A stretch of 64,000 bases of DNA from WVYX01 sp039592335 (GCA_039592335.1 JBDHBX010000013.1:1-64000); one strand, 5' to 3'; counted from the first letter of the stretch, positions 25,323-36,508 are shown. The notes: generated from the letters alone by a model not told the origin. Made by a program: numbers and translations.

Positions 25323-25506
25323 ACCTCGACCCGCCCGAAGCGTGGCGCGCCTGTTGGCACCGATCCTGTAGCGCGCGGGGCGGGCGCCGCCGCCTTGCCA
25401 CACCGACGCCCTTCCTTCGGGCCGCAGGCCCCGCAGATTCCCAGTCGGTAAACGCCATTCCACCCACCTGCGTCTCAAGGTTGTACAGGGCCTGACGGGA
25501 GCGCGC

Positions 25507-26103
25507 TTGAGCGAGATCCAGCGCCTGAACGAGGCGGTCACCCCCTTGGTCCAGAAGGCGCAAGCCGGTGACCAGCAAGCACTTAACGATCTACTGCGTG
25601 GCTGCCATCCGCTGGTGCACCGCTGGGCGCTCTCCCTGACGGCCGACCCGGACGATGCCGACGACATCGCGCAGGAGGTGCTCGTCCGGGTGCACCGGAA
25701 CCTCGCGAAGTACGGGGCCCGGTCACGGTTCACCACCTGGCTGTACCAGGTGACACGCAATGCGGCGCTCGACCAGCGCCGCGGCAGGGAACGCCGGGAG
25801 CGGTTAGCGACGCATGAGTACCGGGACGAGCTACAACCAGACACGGACCAGGCGGATCGGCTCGACGAGCTGCACCGCTCGCGCGTGGCGGATCTCGTGA
25901 AGTCCTTGTTCGACGAGCTGCCCGAACGGCAGCGCGAGGTGTTCGACCTGGTCGATCTGCAGGACTGCAGGCCCGTCGAGGTGAGCGCGATGCTCGACAT
26001 GAACCCGTCGACGGTGCGGGCCCACCTGCTGCGGGCCCGGCGCACGATCCGCAAGCGCATCCTGGAGCGTCACCCCGAGATGGCAGAGGAGTACGGCCGA
26101 TGA
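25507..26103 (+). CDS. ECF-type RNA polymerase sigma factor
   Basis: A 198-residue sigma-70-family factor of the extracytoplasmic-function class. It has only region 2 (DPDDADDIAQEVLVRVHRNL...RFTTWLYQVTRNAALDQRRG, about 45-100) and region 4 (LPERQREVFDLVDLQDCRPVEVSAML...VRAHLLRARRTIRKR, about 140-190). Translation starts at TTG, with GGGAG five bases upstream. It overlaps the next gene, a zinc-type anti-sigma factor, by four bases, so the two are made together. The inducing signal and regulon are unknown. Confidence 0.92.
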   Translation: MSEIQRLNEAVTPLVQKAQAGDQQALNDLLRGCHPLVHRWALSLTADPDDADDIAQEVLVRVHRNLAKYGARSRFTTWLYQVTRNAALDQRRGRERRERLATHEYRDELQPDTDQADRLDELHRSRVADLVKSLFDELPERQREVFDLVDLQDCRPVEVSAMLDMNPSTVRAHLLRARRTIRKRILERHPEMAEEYGR

Positions 26104-26558
26104 ACTGCACGGAAGCACGTGATCTGCTACTGGAGGCCGAGCTGGCCGAGCTGCGCGGCGAGGGCGCGTCCGAGGTGGCCCGCCACGTGCGCGAGTGCGC
26201 CCGCTGTCGGGCCATGGCCCAGGAGATCGTTGAGCAGGAGGGGGCCCTCGCCCAAGCGCTGGCGGGGGTGCGTCCCCGGGTTGCGGCCGACACGGCGGCC
26301 GCCGAGGCGGTTGCTGCCAAGGTCCTCCCGCTCAGGCCGCGCTGGAAGCGCCGTTGGGCCGCCGTCATTCCGGCCGCCCTCGCGGCGACGCTCGCCGGCA
26401 TCCTGCTCACCAACAACGGGACGCCGCCAGCGGTCGTCCCATCAACCACAGAGGCCGCTGCCGTCGCCGCGGCCCCCGTGGTGGATGCGACCTCGAGTGA
26501 GATCTACGTCGTGTTCAACACCGACAACCCGGACATCGTGGTGGTTTGGCTTTACTAG
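26100..26558 (+). CDS. Membrane-anchored zinc anti-sigma factor
   Basis: A 152-residue protein. Residues 1-40 contain Cys3 and the HxxxCxxC zinc motif (His29, Cys33, Cys36), the ZAS fold that clamps an ECF sigma factor. A membrane helix follows at about 84-101 (AAVIPAALAATLAGILL). A short periplasmic tail ends in SSEIYVVFNTDNPDIVVVWLY. ATGA overlap with the sigma gene. It would hold the factor inactive at the membrane until a signal releases it. Confidence 0.88.
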   Translation: MNCTEARDLLLEAELAELRGEGASEVARHVRECARCRAMAQEIVEQEGALAQALAGVRPRVAADTAAAEAVAAKVLPLRPRWKRRWAAVIPAALAATLAGILLTNNGTPPAVVPSTTEAAAVAAAPVVDATSSEIYVVFNTDNPDIVVVWLY

Positions 26559-26571
26559 GATGGAGACGATG

Positions 26572-27249
26572 ATGACCTTCCGCACACTGACCGCTCTCGC
26601 CGCCCTGGCCGTCGTGCTCGCAGCCTGTTCCAGGGGCCCCGAGCTCGACACGCGCACGTTCGAGCTGCAGCACATGGAGGCACACACGGCCGAGGCGATG
26701 ATCGACCCCTACGTCTACGGCGACCGACCCGGCGCCCCGGGGTACATCAGCCCCTCGGGCAATACCATCACCGTGCGCGAGACGCCCGACAACCTGGAGA
26801 AGATCGCGCGCGTGCTGGAGGAATTCGACCGTCCCCGGCCGACGGTCCGGCTCCACTTCCAGCTGATCGAGGCGAACGGCAGCACGACGCCTGACCCGGC
26901 CATCGCCGAGGTGGAGGCCGAGCTGCGCAAGCTGTTCCGCTACTCGGGCTACTCGCTCGTGACCGAGGCCCTCGTCGGCGGCATGGAAGGAAGCCACATC
27001 GAGCAGGTCGTGGGCGAAGCGCCACCGGAGGACGGCTGGATCATCACGGCCGCCATCGGCCAGGTGCGGATGATCGGCGACTCTGGCTGGGTCTCCATGC
27101 GGGTCGGCGTACGCAATCCGATGCGCGGCGCGTTCGAGACCCAGGTGAACGCGCGCGAGGGTCAGACCCTCGTGGTGGGCAACGCGCAGCTGATGCACGG
27201 CGGGGGCACCGTAATTCTCACCGTGCGGCCCGAGTTCGTGACGAACTAG
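26572..27249 (+). CDS. Lipoprotein with secretin N-domain-like fold
   Basis: A 225-residue lipoprotein. The start at the second ATG of a pair is best placed, six bases after GGAG. It yields a lipoprotein signal ending in the LAAC lipobox with Cys19. Residues 25-90 (TRTFELQHMEAHTAEAMIDPYV...NTITVRETPDNLEKIARVLEEFDRP) match the short NolW/secretin N-terminal domain. PTVRLHFQLIEANG and the C-terminal GGGTVILTVRPEF resemble secretin-core strands. No pore-forming secretin gate is present and no type II or III secretion genes are near. It follows the sigma/anti-sigma pair by 13 bp. Its role is unknown. Confidence 0.75.
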   Translation: MTFRTLTALAALAVVLAACSRGPELDTRTFELQHMEAHTAEAMIDPYVYGDRPGAPGYISPSGNTITVRETPDNLEKIARVLEEFDRPRPTVRLHFQLIEANGSTTPDPAIAEVEAELRKLFRYSGYSLVTEALVGGMEGSHIEQVVGEAPPEDGWIITAAIGQVRMIGDSGWVSMRVGVRNPMRGAFETQVNAREGQTLVVGNAQLMHGGGTVILTVRPEFVTN

Positions 27250-27257
27250 GCGGCAAC

Positions 27258-27300
27258 GGGGGCGCGACGCGCGGGTAACCCGCTGTCGCGCCCCCACTTT
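27258..27300 (+). terminator. Terminator after the sigma/lipoprotein unit
   Basis: An 11-bp perfect stem, GGGGGCGCGAC (27258-27268) with GTCGCGCCCCC (27285-27295), encloses an inner GCGGGT/ACCCGC stem and is followed by ACTTTACC. The T tract is short, but stem strength and position, nine bases after the stop, favour intrinsic termination. Confidence 0.75.
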
Positions 27301-27306
27301 ACCAAT

Positions 27307-27324
27307 CCCTTACAAGTCCCCGAC
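27307..27324. promoter_or_regulatory. CCCTTAC/CCGAC operator before the histidine kinase gene
   Basis: CCCTTACAAGTCCCCGAC lies 58 bp before the kinase start. It reads as two 7-bp half-sites, CCCTTAC and CCCCGAC, separated by 4 bp. The same 18-bp pattern occurs twice before the DUF5916 gene (29804 and 29826). I infer a binding site for the response regulator encoded next to it, giving autoregulation. Confidence 0.6.
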
Positions 27325-27382
27325 AGCCCCCCTACCCTACTCTATTGCATCGGCCCAGCGGCCCGATTAGCATCGAAGCTAC

Positions 27383-29086
27383 GTGAAGCTGCCGTTTCTG
27401 AAGCCCCGCCACCCGAGCAAGCCCCGCGGCGCGCCTCTGGTCGTGCTGCTGGTGCTGACGCTCGCGCTCTCGACGGCCCTGGCCTACGAGGCGCTCGACG
27501 CTGCGCGATCGCATCGCGAGACGGCGGAGAGCACGCTGCGCGACTACGCCGAGATCGCCGCCTGGGAGTTCACCCGGCGCGCGCGCGAGCAGGCGGGCGA
27601 AGCCATGAAGCGCGCCCTGTGGCCCGTGCTAAAGGTCACGCTGTCGGCGCGGGACGAGCTCGGGCTCTCGGCGCAGGACGTGGCCGAGAAGGCGTGGAAG
27701 TGCGAGCACTGCCCGCAGGTGGATCACCTCGGGTTCTACTTCCGCCTGGACCTCGAGACCCGCGAGGTCACCACGACCAAGACCGAGGCCACCGAGTGGT
27801 TCCTGGGCTGGATCGCCGACACGCTCTGCGGCCTCTCCGAGGAACCGCTGACCGGCGCTGAGGGCGTGACCGCCCTGCTCGTGGGACCGATCACCGGCAA
27901 GTCCGACGTGATCGGCTACGTATTCGTCGCCGACAGCGCAGGCACGCCACACACCGCCTACGGCTTCCACTCCACGTACGACGGCCTGTACGACGTGTTC
28001 CACACCGTGAGCGGTGAGAAGGCTCTGCTCCCGCCCGCCATCGCGGGCGAGCAGCCGAACGACTCCCTGCTCTACGTGACGGTGAGCACGGCCGAGGGCA
28101 AGAAGGTCTACAAGTCGCCGGTGGAGTACGCCGAGACCTACGCCGCCACAGACACTCTGGGGCAGCGGTTCGGCGGCATGGTGGTGCAGGCGGCCCTGCG
28201 CCCGCAGGCGGCCAGCGAGCTGGTGATCGGCGGGCTGCCGCGCTCCCGCGTCCCGCTGCTCATGGCCCTGCTCGTGGTGACCGCGCTGGTGGGCGTGGCG
28301 GCACTGGTGCAGCTGCGGCGCGAGCGGGAGCTGGCCAAGATGCGCGACGACTTCGTCTCGAGCGTCTCCCACGAGCTGCGCACGCCGCTGGCGCAGATCC
28401 GCATGTTCGCTGAGCTGCTCGACCTCGAGAAGCTGCGCAACGACGAGGAGCGCGAGCGCTCGATTCGCGTCATCAACCAGGAAGCCCGGCGCCTCACCCA
28501 CCTGGTCGAGAACGTGCTGCATTTCTCCCGTCTGCGACGCGGCACGGCACGGATGTCGAAGGACGACGTGGACTTCGCGACGCTGGTCGAGGAGATCACC
28601 GTGGCCTTCGAGCCGCTCGCCCGAGCCAGCGACGTGCGGCTCAAGGTCCAGGTGGAGCCCGACATCGGCGCCCTGCTGGACCGCCACGCCATCGCGCAGG
28701 TGGTGCTCAACCTGCTGGACAACGCCGTGAAGTACGGACCCACTGGACAGACTGTCACCCTGCGCGCGGCGCTCATCGGCGACCGCATCCGCATCGCCGT
28801 CGAGGACCAGGGGCCGGGCATCCCGATGGAGGACCGCGGCCGGGTGTGGGAACCGTATCGGCGGCTCGAACGTGATGTGAGTGCGGCCGTCGGCGGCAGT
28901 GGGATAGGCCTGTCGGTCGTGCAGGAGCTGGTCGCACTGCACCATGGTACGGTCACGATCGAGGACGCCCCCGGTGGTGGCGCCCGGGTCGTGGTATCCA
29001 TTCCCGGAGGCCGGCGCCGGGGCGGCACCGGGGAGTGGGTCGCCGCCAAGCTGCCGGTCGAAGCCAATGCAGAGGCCCGCGCATGA
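27383..29086 (+). CDS. Sensor histidine kinase
   Basis: A 567-residue membrane kinase. The first helix is at about 17-36. A periplasmic sensor of about 250 residues follows, containing WKCEHCPQVDHLGFYFRLD, a Cys pair that may bind metal or form a disulfide. The second helix is at about 288-310. The HisKA box SSVSHELRTPLAQIRMF has the phospho-accepting His near 330. The ATPase domain shows LLDNAVKYGP (N box), VEDQGPGIP (G1) and GGSGIGLSVV (G2). GTG start. The sensor is unlike PAS or Cache domains I can name. The response regulator gene overlaps its stop by four bases. Confidence 0.92.
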   Translation: MKLPFLKPRHPSKPRGAPLVVLLVLTLALSTALAYEALDAARSHRETAESTLRDYAEIAAWEFTRRAREQAGEAMKRALWPVLKVTLSARDELGLSAQDVAEKAWKCEHCPQVDHLGFYFRLDLETREVTTTKTEATEWFLGWIADTLCGLSEEPLTGAEGVTALLVGPITGKSDVIGYVFVADSAGTPHTAYGFHSTYDGLYDVFHTVSGEKALLPPAIAGEQPNDSLLYVTVSTAEGKKVYKSPVEYAETYAATDTLGQRFGGMVVQAALRPQAASELVIGGLPRSRVPLLMALLVVTALVGVAALVQLRRERELAKMRDDFVSSVSHELRTPLAQIRMFAELLDLEKLRNDEERERSIRVINQEARRLTHLVENVLHFSRLRRGTARMSKDDVDFATLVEEITVAFEPLARASDVRLKVQVEPDIGALLDRHAIAQVVLNLLDNAVKYGPTGQTVTLRAALIGDRIRIAVEDQGPGIPMEDRGRVWEPYRRLERDVSAAVGGSGIGLSVVQELVALHHGTVTIEDAPGGGARVVVSIPGGRRRGGTGEWVAAKLPVEANAEARA

Positions 29087-29781
29087 CGAGCATTCTCGTC
29101 GTCGAAGACAATGCGGATCTCGCCTACGGGCTCCAGACCACTCTGGAGATCGAGGGGTACGAGGTCGCCGTCGCCGCAGACGGGCCCGAGGGGTTGGAGC
29201 GGGCACGCAGCGACGATCACGACCTGGTGATCCTGGACCTCATGCTTCCCGGAATGGACGGCTACCGCGTGCTGCGTACGCTGCGTGACGAGGGCTCCGA
29301 AGTTCCCGTGCTGATTCTCACCGCGCGGGGCGAGGAGGCCGACAAGGTGCTGGGGTTCAACACCGGCGCCGACGACTACGTCACCAAACCGTTTGGCCTG
29401 TTGGAGCTGTTGGCGCGCATCAAGGCACTGCTGCGGCGCGCGAACCCGGACGGAAACGGCGGCCGCCGGCCCTTGGGAGCCCTGGAAAAGATCGGCAGCG
29501 AGGTGACCGTCAACCTGGCGAGCCGCACCGTGCATCGGGGCGGCGAGGAGGTCTGCCTCACACCCAAGGAGTTCGACCTGCTCCAGGCACTCATCAAGCG
29601 GCGCGGCGCCGTGGCCTCACGGCTCGACCTCCTCAAGGAGGTGTGGGACTACAGTGCCGCCGTCATGACCCGCACGGTGGACATGCACATCGCCGAGCTG
29701 CGCCGCAAGATCGAGCCCAATCCCTCGCGTCCGCGTCACATCCTCACGGTGCGCAAGGTCGGTTACCGACTCGAAGCCTGA
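29083..29781 (+). CDS. OmpR/PhoB-family response regulator
   Basis: A 232-residue regulator. The receiver domain (1-120) has the acidic pair in VVEDNAD, the phospho-acceptor Asp in LVILDLMLPGMDGY, Thr in LILTARG and Lys in DDYVTKPFG. The C-terminal winged helix includes VCLTPKEFDLLQALIKRRGAVASR and MHIAELRRKIEPNPSRPRHILTVRKVGYRLE. An upstream in-frame ATG lies inside the kinase gene; the start at 29083 gives ATGA coupling. Family members bind 7+4 direct repeats, which matches the sites at 27307 and 29804. Confidence 0.95.
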   Translation: MTSILVVEDNADLAYGLQTTLEIEGYEVAVAADGPEGLERARSDDHDLVILDLMLPGMDGYRVLRTLRDEGSEVPVLILTARGEEADKVLGFNTGADDYVTKPFGLLELLARIKALLRRANPDGNGGRRPLGALEKIGSEVTVNLASRTVHRGGEEVCLTPKEFDLLQALIKRRGAVASRLDLLKEVWDYSAAVMTRTVDMHIAELRRKIEPNPSRPRHILTVRKVGYRLEA

Positions 29782-29803
29782 CCGGCGGGGAAGGCATACA
29801 CGA

Positions 29804-29843
29804 CCCTTACACGACGCCGACCCAACCCTTACCGCCTCCCGAC
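29804..29843. promoter_or_regulatory. Tandem CCCTTAC/CCGAC operator before the DUF5916 gene
   Basis: Two copies of the 18-bp pattern, CCCTTACACGACGCCGAC (29804-29821) and CCCTTACCGCCTCCCGAC (29826-29843), are 22 bp apart, exactly two 11-bp steps. Together they make four phased half-sites. They lie about 65 bp before the barrel-protein gene, in the gap after the response regulator. The likely meaning is direct control of the outer-membrane gene by the adjacent two-component system. Confidence 0.65.
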
Positions 29844-29908
29844 CAAACCATCACCAACCGACACGTCCCCTGTTCTAGTTTTGTGCCGCCGCGAACAGGA
29901 GGAGCGTC

Positions 29909-32608
29909 GTGTACCATGTCTCCAACCCGACCCAGGACGCGAAGCACACCCCGGGGTGTGGCGCACGCCGCTCCTCCACGCGGTTATTGCGCCAAGCTGC
30001 CTCGCTCCTGGTCCTCGCCGGCGTGCCGCTGGCCGGCCCCGGCTCGGGTGAGGACGACCCCCCAGCCTCGGAGTACAACCTCACCGCACTGCGCCTGAGC
30101 ACCGAGGGTCTCCAGCTCGACGGACAGCTCAACGAGCTGGTGTGGCTCACCGCGGAGCCCATCACCGGCTTCATGCAGCGCGATCCCGACGAGGGGGAGC
30201 CGGCGAGCGAGCGCACCGAAGTCCGCGTGCTGTACGACGACGGCGCGATCTACGTTGGGATTCGCGCCTACGACAGTGAGCCCAACCGCATCGTGGGCCG
30301 CCTCACGCGGCGAGACGCCTGGTCGCCGTCCGATTGGCTCGTTGTGAGCATCGACTCCTACCACGACCGGCGTACGGCCTTCGAGTTCTGGGCCAGCCCG
30401 GCCGGCGTGGAACGCGACCTGTACCGCTACGACGACACGCGCATGGATTTCGCCTGGGACGCAGTGTGGGACGTGGCGACGAGCGTGGACAGCGAGGGCT
30501 GGACCGCCGAGTTCCGCATTCCGCTCTCGCAGCTCCGTTTCGCCCCGGCCCCCGAGCAGCTGTGGGGCTTCAACGTGACGCGGGTAATCCAGCGCAAGAA
30601 CGAGACGGTGCTGTGGAAGCCGATCCCCAAGGAGGGATCCGGCTGGGTCAGCGAGTACGGCGACCTGCAGGTGGGGGCCATGAACCCCCCGATGCGGCTC
30701 GAGGTGCTCCCCTACGTGCTGTCGCGCGGCGCCATCACACCGCGGCTCGACGACAACCCGTTCGAGACGGGCTCCGAGTTCAGCGGCAACGCCGGGGCCG
30801 ACGTGCGGTACGGCCTCACCAGCGCACTCACCCTCAACGTCACGGTGAACCCCGACTTCGGGCAGGTAGAGGCCGACCCCTCGAGCGTGAACCTCACCGT
30901 GTTCGAGACGTTCTTTCAGGAAAAGCGCCCGTTCTTCGTCGAGGGCTCCAACATCTTCAACTACCACCTGACGGGGGGACGCGGGCAGCAGCAGCTGTTC
31001 TACTCGCGGCGCATCGGGCGAGGGCCACAAGGTGGGGCCGACGAGCGCGGCGGTTTCGTGGACATGCCGCTGCAGGCCAACATCCTGGCCGCGGCCAAGC
31101 TGTCGGGCAAGACACCGAGCGGGTGGTCGATTGGCGTGCTCGACGCGGTCACGTCGTCCGCTCAGGCCACGGTCATCGACTCGCTGGGCAACATCCACCA
31201 CGACGTGGTAGAGCCGCGCACCAACTACGCCATGGCGCGCTTGCAGCGGGACTTCCGCTCCGGCAAGAGCGCCATCGGCGGCATCTTCACCGCCACCAAC
31301 CGCACGCACAACGGCAACACGAACTTCCTGCACTCATCGGCGTATGCCTGGGGGCTGGACGGCCGGCACCGGTTCTGGGGCGACAACTGGGAGGTGGCGG
31401 GACGGTTCAACGGTTCCGTCGTGCGCGGCGCGACGGAGGCCATCGAGGAAACCCAGCAGCGCTCGTCGCGCATGTTCCAGCGCACCGATGCCCAGCACCT
31501 GACCCTCGATCCGACGCGCACGTCGTTGAGCGGAACGAGCGGCGGCCTCTCGGTTGCCAAGATCGGCGGCGGGGGATGGCGCACCACGGGGCGCTTCGAG
31601 TGGATCTCCCCGGGCTTCGAGGCCAACGACCTCGGCTTCCAGCCGCGCGCCGACGACTTGATGGGCTTCGCCAACGTGGGGTACCGCAAGTTTCAACCGG
31701 GAAGAGTCTTCCGACGCGCCATGGTGGACCTCGACGCCTGGACCAACTACACGTTTGGCGGCGAGCGCACCCAGACCGCGATGTCGCTGCGCAGCAACTT
31801 CACGCTGCTCAACTACTGGGGCGGCTTCCTGGGCGGCAGCCGGCGGTTCGAGGCGCTCAATACCCGGCTGCTGCGGGGTGGCCCCGCCATGGTGTGGCCG
31901 GGCGCCACGTCGATCTGGGGCGGCGTGTTCTCCGACGACCGCAAGCCGATCATCGTCAACCTCGGCTCGTGGTACAACTGGGATGACGCCCGCTCGAGCC
32001 GCGGCGGGGTGTGGGCCGACCTCATCGTTCAGCCCGGTGAGAACGTGCGCATCACCGTGGGACCGGAGTACAACTTCAACCGCGACGACCAGCAGTACGT
32101 AACGTCGGCCGAGGCGCTGGACGCCAACCACTACGTGATGGGCGCGCTGGAACAGAGGACCGTCTACCTCACGACCCGGCTCGACTGGACCTTCACACCC
32201 AACCTGAGTCTGCAGCTCTACGCACAGCCCTTCGTGTCGGCGGGTACCTACGCGGGGTTCAAGGAGGTCGCTGACTCCCGGGCTGCGGGGTACGACGACC
32301 GGTTCGAGACCTTCGGCAGCGACCAGCTACGGTTCGAGGACAACGAGTACTTCGTGGATCTCAACGGGAACGGGGAAGACGACCTCTCCTTCGAGAACCC
32401 GGACTTCAACATCAAGGAACTGCGCTCCACGGTGGTGCTGCGCTGGGAGTACCGCTCGGGCTCCACGATCTTCCTGGTCTGGTCCTCGAGCCGGTCCCGG
32501 TCCGATCAGAGCGGTGCGTTCCGGCCGGGAGCGGACATCGTGGATCTCTTCGGCGCGAGCGGCACCAACGTGTTCATGCTCAAGGTGAACTACTACCTGA
32601 CGCCGTGA
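29909..32608 (+). CDS. DUF5916 outer-membrane beta-barrel protein with CBM9-like N-terminus
   Basis: An 899-residue exported protein. GTG start behind AGGAGGAGCGTC. After a long n-region, a signal helix lies near residues 28-45 (AASLLVLAGVPLAGPG). The CBM9-like sugar-binding domain follows (LDGQLNELVWLTAEPI, VRVLYDDGAIYVGIRAYDSEP, WDVATSVDSEGWTAEFRIPLSQLRF). The C-terminal two thirds is a DUF5916 barrel with alternating aromatic strands, including VNPDFGQVEADPSSVNLTVFETFFQEKRPFFVEGSNIF and ending MLKVNYYLTP. Such proteins are abundant in Gemmatimonadota and Bacteroidota, and their substrate is unknown. The paired operator upstream places it under the adjacent kinase/regulator. Confidence 0.85.
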   Translation: MYHVSNPTQDAKHTPGCGARRSSTRLLRQAASLLVLAGVPLAGPGSGEDDPPASEYNLTALRLSTEGLQLDGQLNELVWLTAEPITGFMQRDPDEGEPASERTEVRVLYDDGAIYVGIRAYDSEPNRIVGRLTRRDAWSPSDWLVVSIDSYHDRRTAFEFWASPAGVERDLYRYDDTRMDFAWDAVWDVATSVDSEGWTAEFRIPLSQLRFAPAPEQLWGFNVTRVIQRKNETVLWKPIPKEGSGWVSEYGDLQVGAMNPPMRLEVLPYVLSRGAITPRLDDNPFETGSEFSGNAGADVRYGLTSALTLNVTVNPDFGQVEADPSSVNLTVFETFFQEKRPFFVEGSNIFNYHLTGGRGQQQLFYSRRIGRGPQGGADERGGFVDMPLQANILAAAKLSGKTPSGWSIGVLDAVTSSAQATVIDSLGNIHHDVVEPRTNYAMARLQRDFRSGKSAIGGIFTATNRTHNGNTNFLHSSAYAWGLDGRHRFWGDNWEVAGRFNGSVVRGATEAIEETQQRSSRMFQRTDAQHLTLDPTRTSLSGTSGGLSVAKIGGGGWRTTGRFEWISPGFEANDLGFQPRADDLMGFANVGYRKFQPGRVFRRAMVDLDAWTNYTFGGERTQTAMSLRSNFTLLNYWGGFLGGSRRFEALNTRLLRGGPAMVWPGATSIWGGVFSDDRKPIIVNLGSWYNWDDARSSRGGVWADLIVQPGENVRITVGPEYNFNRDDQQYVTSAEALDANHYVMGALEQRTVYLTTRLDWTFTPNLSLQLYAQPFVSAGTYAGFKEVADSRAAGYDDRFETFGSDQLRFEDNEYFVDLNGNGEDDLSFENPDFNIKELRSTVVLRWEYRSGSTIFLVWSSSRSRSDQSGAFRPGADIVDLFGASGTNVFMLKVNYYLTP

Positions 32609-32613
32609 GCACA

Positions 32614-32649
32614 CAGGGGCTCCGACCGCCGTCGCAGCCGGAGCCCCTG
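32614..32649. terminator. Bidirectional terminator between convergent genes
   Basis: An 11-bp perfect stem, CAGGGGCTCCG (32614-32624) with CGGAGCCCCTG (32639-32649), and a 14-base loop. It lies between the stops of the plus-strand barrel gene and the minus-strand tadA, so it can end transcription from both sides. Confidence 0.75.
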
Positions 32650-32668
32650 ACTTCCCACCCATCGGCGC

Positions 32669-33142
32669 TCAGCGCCGTGCTTCGAAGAACTCCTTCAACA
32701 CCGCGCCGCACTCCTCTTCCATGACACCACCCATGAGTTCGGGCCGGTGGTTGAGCTTGGGATGTCGCAGCAGGTCCCCCACGCTCCCGGCCATGCCGGC
32801 CTTGGGATCGTAGGCACCGAACACCACGCGGCTCACCCGGGAGAGCACGATCGCGCCCGCGCACTGGGCGCAGGGTTCCAGCGTGACGCACAGGGTAGCG
32901 TCGTCCAGCCGGTCGGTTTCCAGGACCTGCAACGCTCGCTGGATGGCGAGCAGCTCGGCGTGCTGCGTGAGGTCGCGCCGCACGATCGTCTCGTTGTGGG
33001 CTTGGCCCACCACGTGCCCGCCCACGACCACGGCAGCACCTACCGGCACCTCACCCGCTGCACCGCCCGCACGCGCCTCGTCCAAGGCGGCCTGCATGCC
33101 GAGCCGGTCGACGTCGGAGAGTGGGGGTCGTGTGGGACGCAT
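32669..33142 (-). CDS. tadA: tRNA-specific adenosine deaminase
   Basis: A 157-residue zinc deaminase that converts A34 to inosine in tRNA-Arg(ACG). The catalytic His61-Ala-Glu63 and Pro90-Cys91-x2-Cys94 form the CDA-fold zinc site. SRVSRVVFGAYDPKAGMAGSV is the TadA-specific stretch. The ATG at 33142 is chosen; a GTG at 33169 would add nine residues of low-complexity sequence. It follows clpB on the same strand, 84 bp away. Other nucleoside or guanine deaminases share the fold, but length and motifs favour TadA. Confidence 0.88.
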   Translation of the reverse strand: MRPTRPPLSDVDRLGMQAALDEARAGGAAGEVPVGAAVVVGGHVVGQAHNETIVRRDLTQHAELLAIQRALQVLETDRLDDATLCVTLEPCAQCAGAIVLSRVSRVVFGAYDPKAGMAGSVGDLLRHPKLNHRPELMGGVMEEECGAVLKEFFEARR

Positions 33143-33226
33143 GGGCGACAATGTAGCCGCCGCCGCCACGGAGGCGCTACGGCAACTCGAAGCGCAGCGG
33201 CGGCAACCGTGTCCGGTTGTGAAACG

Positions 33227-35833
<2,607 letters not shown>

Positions 35834-35999
35834 GTGCTAATCGCTCAAGTGACTATTCCTCTTGGGCTCAGCAGACTCTGATGGCCTGGTCGCGGGCTGG
35901 CGTGTCCTCGTACCGCACCGGCCGGGGGCCCAATCCTACCCCTCTGGGAGCAACACCCATGCCCCCCATTTCGCGCCAATGTGGCGCATTTCGGCCAGA

Positions 36000-36031
36000 A
36001 AGACAAACGCGCCGACTGTTACACCGGCGCG
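36000..36031 (-). terminator. Intrinsic terminator of the sorting-domain gene
   Basis: Reading the minus strand, CGCGCCG-(10 nt)-CGGCGCG is followed by TTTGTCTTTC, a stem plus T tract. It lies about 50 bp after the stop of the minus-strand gene at 36080 and insulates clpB from it. Confidence 0.8.
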
Positions 36032-36079
36032 CCTGTAAGACGTTGCCTGACAAGCATTTAGCTCGTCTAGAGGGGACGT

Positions 36080-36508
36080 CTACTTCACAACCGTCATCTT
36101 CTTCGTGAGCGTCTGCCCGTCCACGATCAGCTGGTAAACGTAGACTCCCGATGCCGCCTCGCGGCCCGTGTTCAGGATCATCCCGTCCCAGTATGCCGTG
36201 TAGTCACCCGTACCGTTCCACACCAGCGGCACGTTCTCCAACTGCTCCCCCGAGCCCTGCAGGATCGGGATCGCCACGAGCTGCGCCAGGATGTTGTAGA
36301 TCCGGAGGGTCACAACGGGAGCCTGCCCGTCTTCCCACAACGAGTAGTTGAGGGAGAACGGGATGGTCGTCTCCGGATTGAACGGATTCGGGTAGTTCCT
36401 GCCCAACTGCACCGGCGAGTCGGCGGTGCTTTCCTGCGCTTGTACGACCGCTGGTGCAGCGATCAGGAGCCCGAGCGACGCTACTACCGCCCAGGCCAAC
36501 AGCTTCAT
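36080..36508 (-). CDS. Short secreted protein with FlgD/T9SS-like C-terminal sorting domain
   Basis: A 142-residue protein. A signal peptide (about 1-25, WAVVASLGLLIAAPAVVQAQ) is followed almost at once by a module of the FlgD-Ig / type A sorting-domain type. Its marks are LGRNYPNPFNPETTIPFSL, VTLRIYNILAQLV, YWDGMILNTGREAASGVYVYQLIVDGQTLTKKMTVVK. Such modules usually close large secreted proteins and carry them across the outer membrane. Here there is no cargo domain. It could be a stand-alone surface protein or a remnant of a longer gene. It has its own promoter and terminator, so it looks functional. No T9SS genes are in the window. Confidence 0.75.
   Translation of the reverse strand: MKLLAWAVVASLGLLIAAPAVVQAQESTADSPVQLGRNYPNPFNPETTIPFSLNYSLWEDGQAPVVTLRIYNILAQLVAIPILQGSGEQLENVPLVWNGTGDYTAYWDGMILNTGREAASGVYVYQLIVDGQTLTKKMTVVK

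Noticed and set aside
35834..35880. CIRCE or sigma-32 heat-shock element before clpB
   Set aside because: Only a lone TTAGCAC is visible, without the inverted partner or a matching -35/-10 pair.
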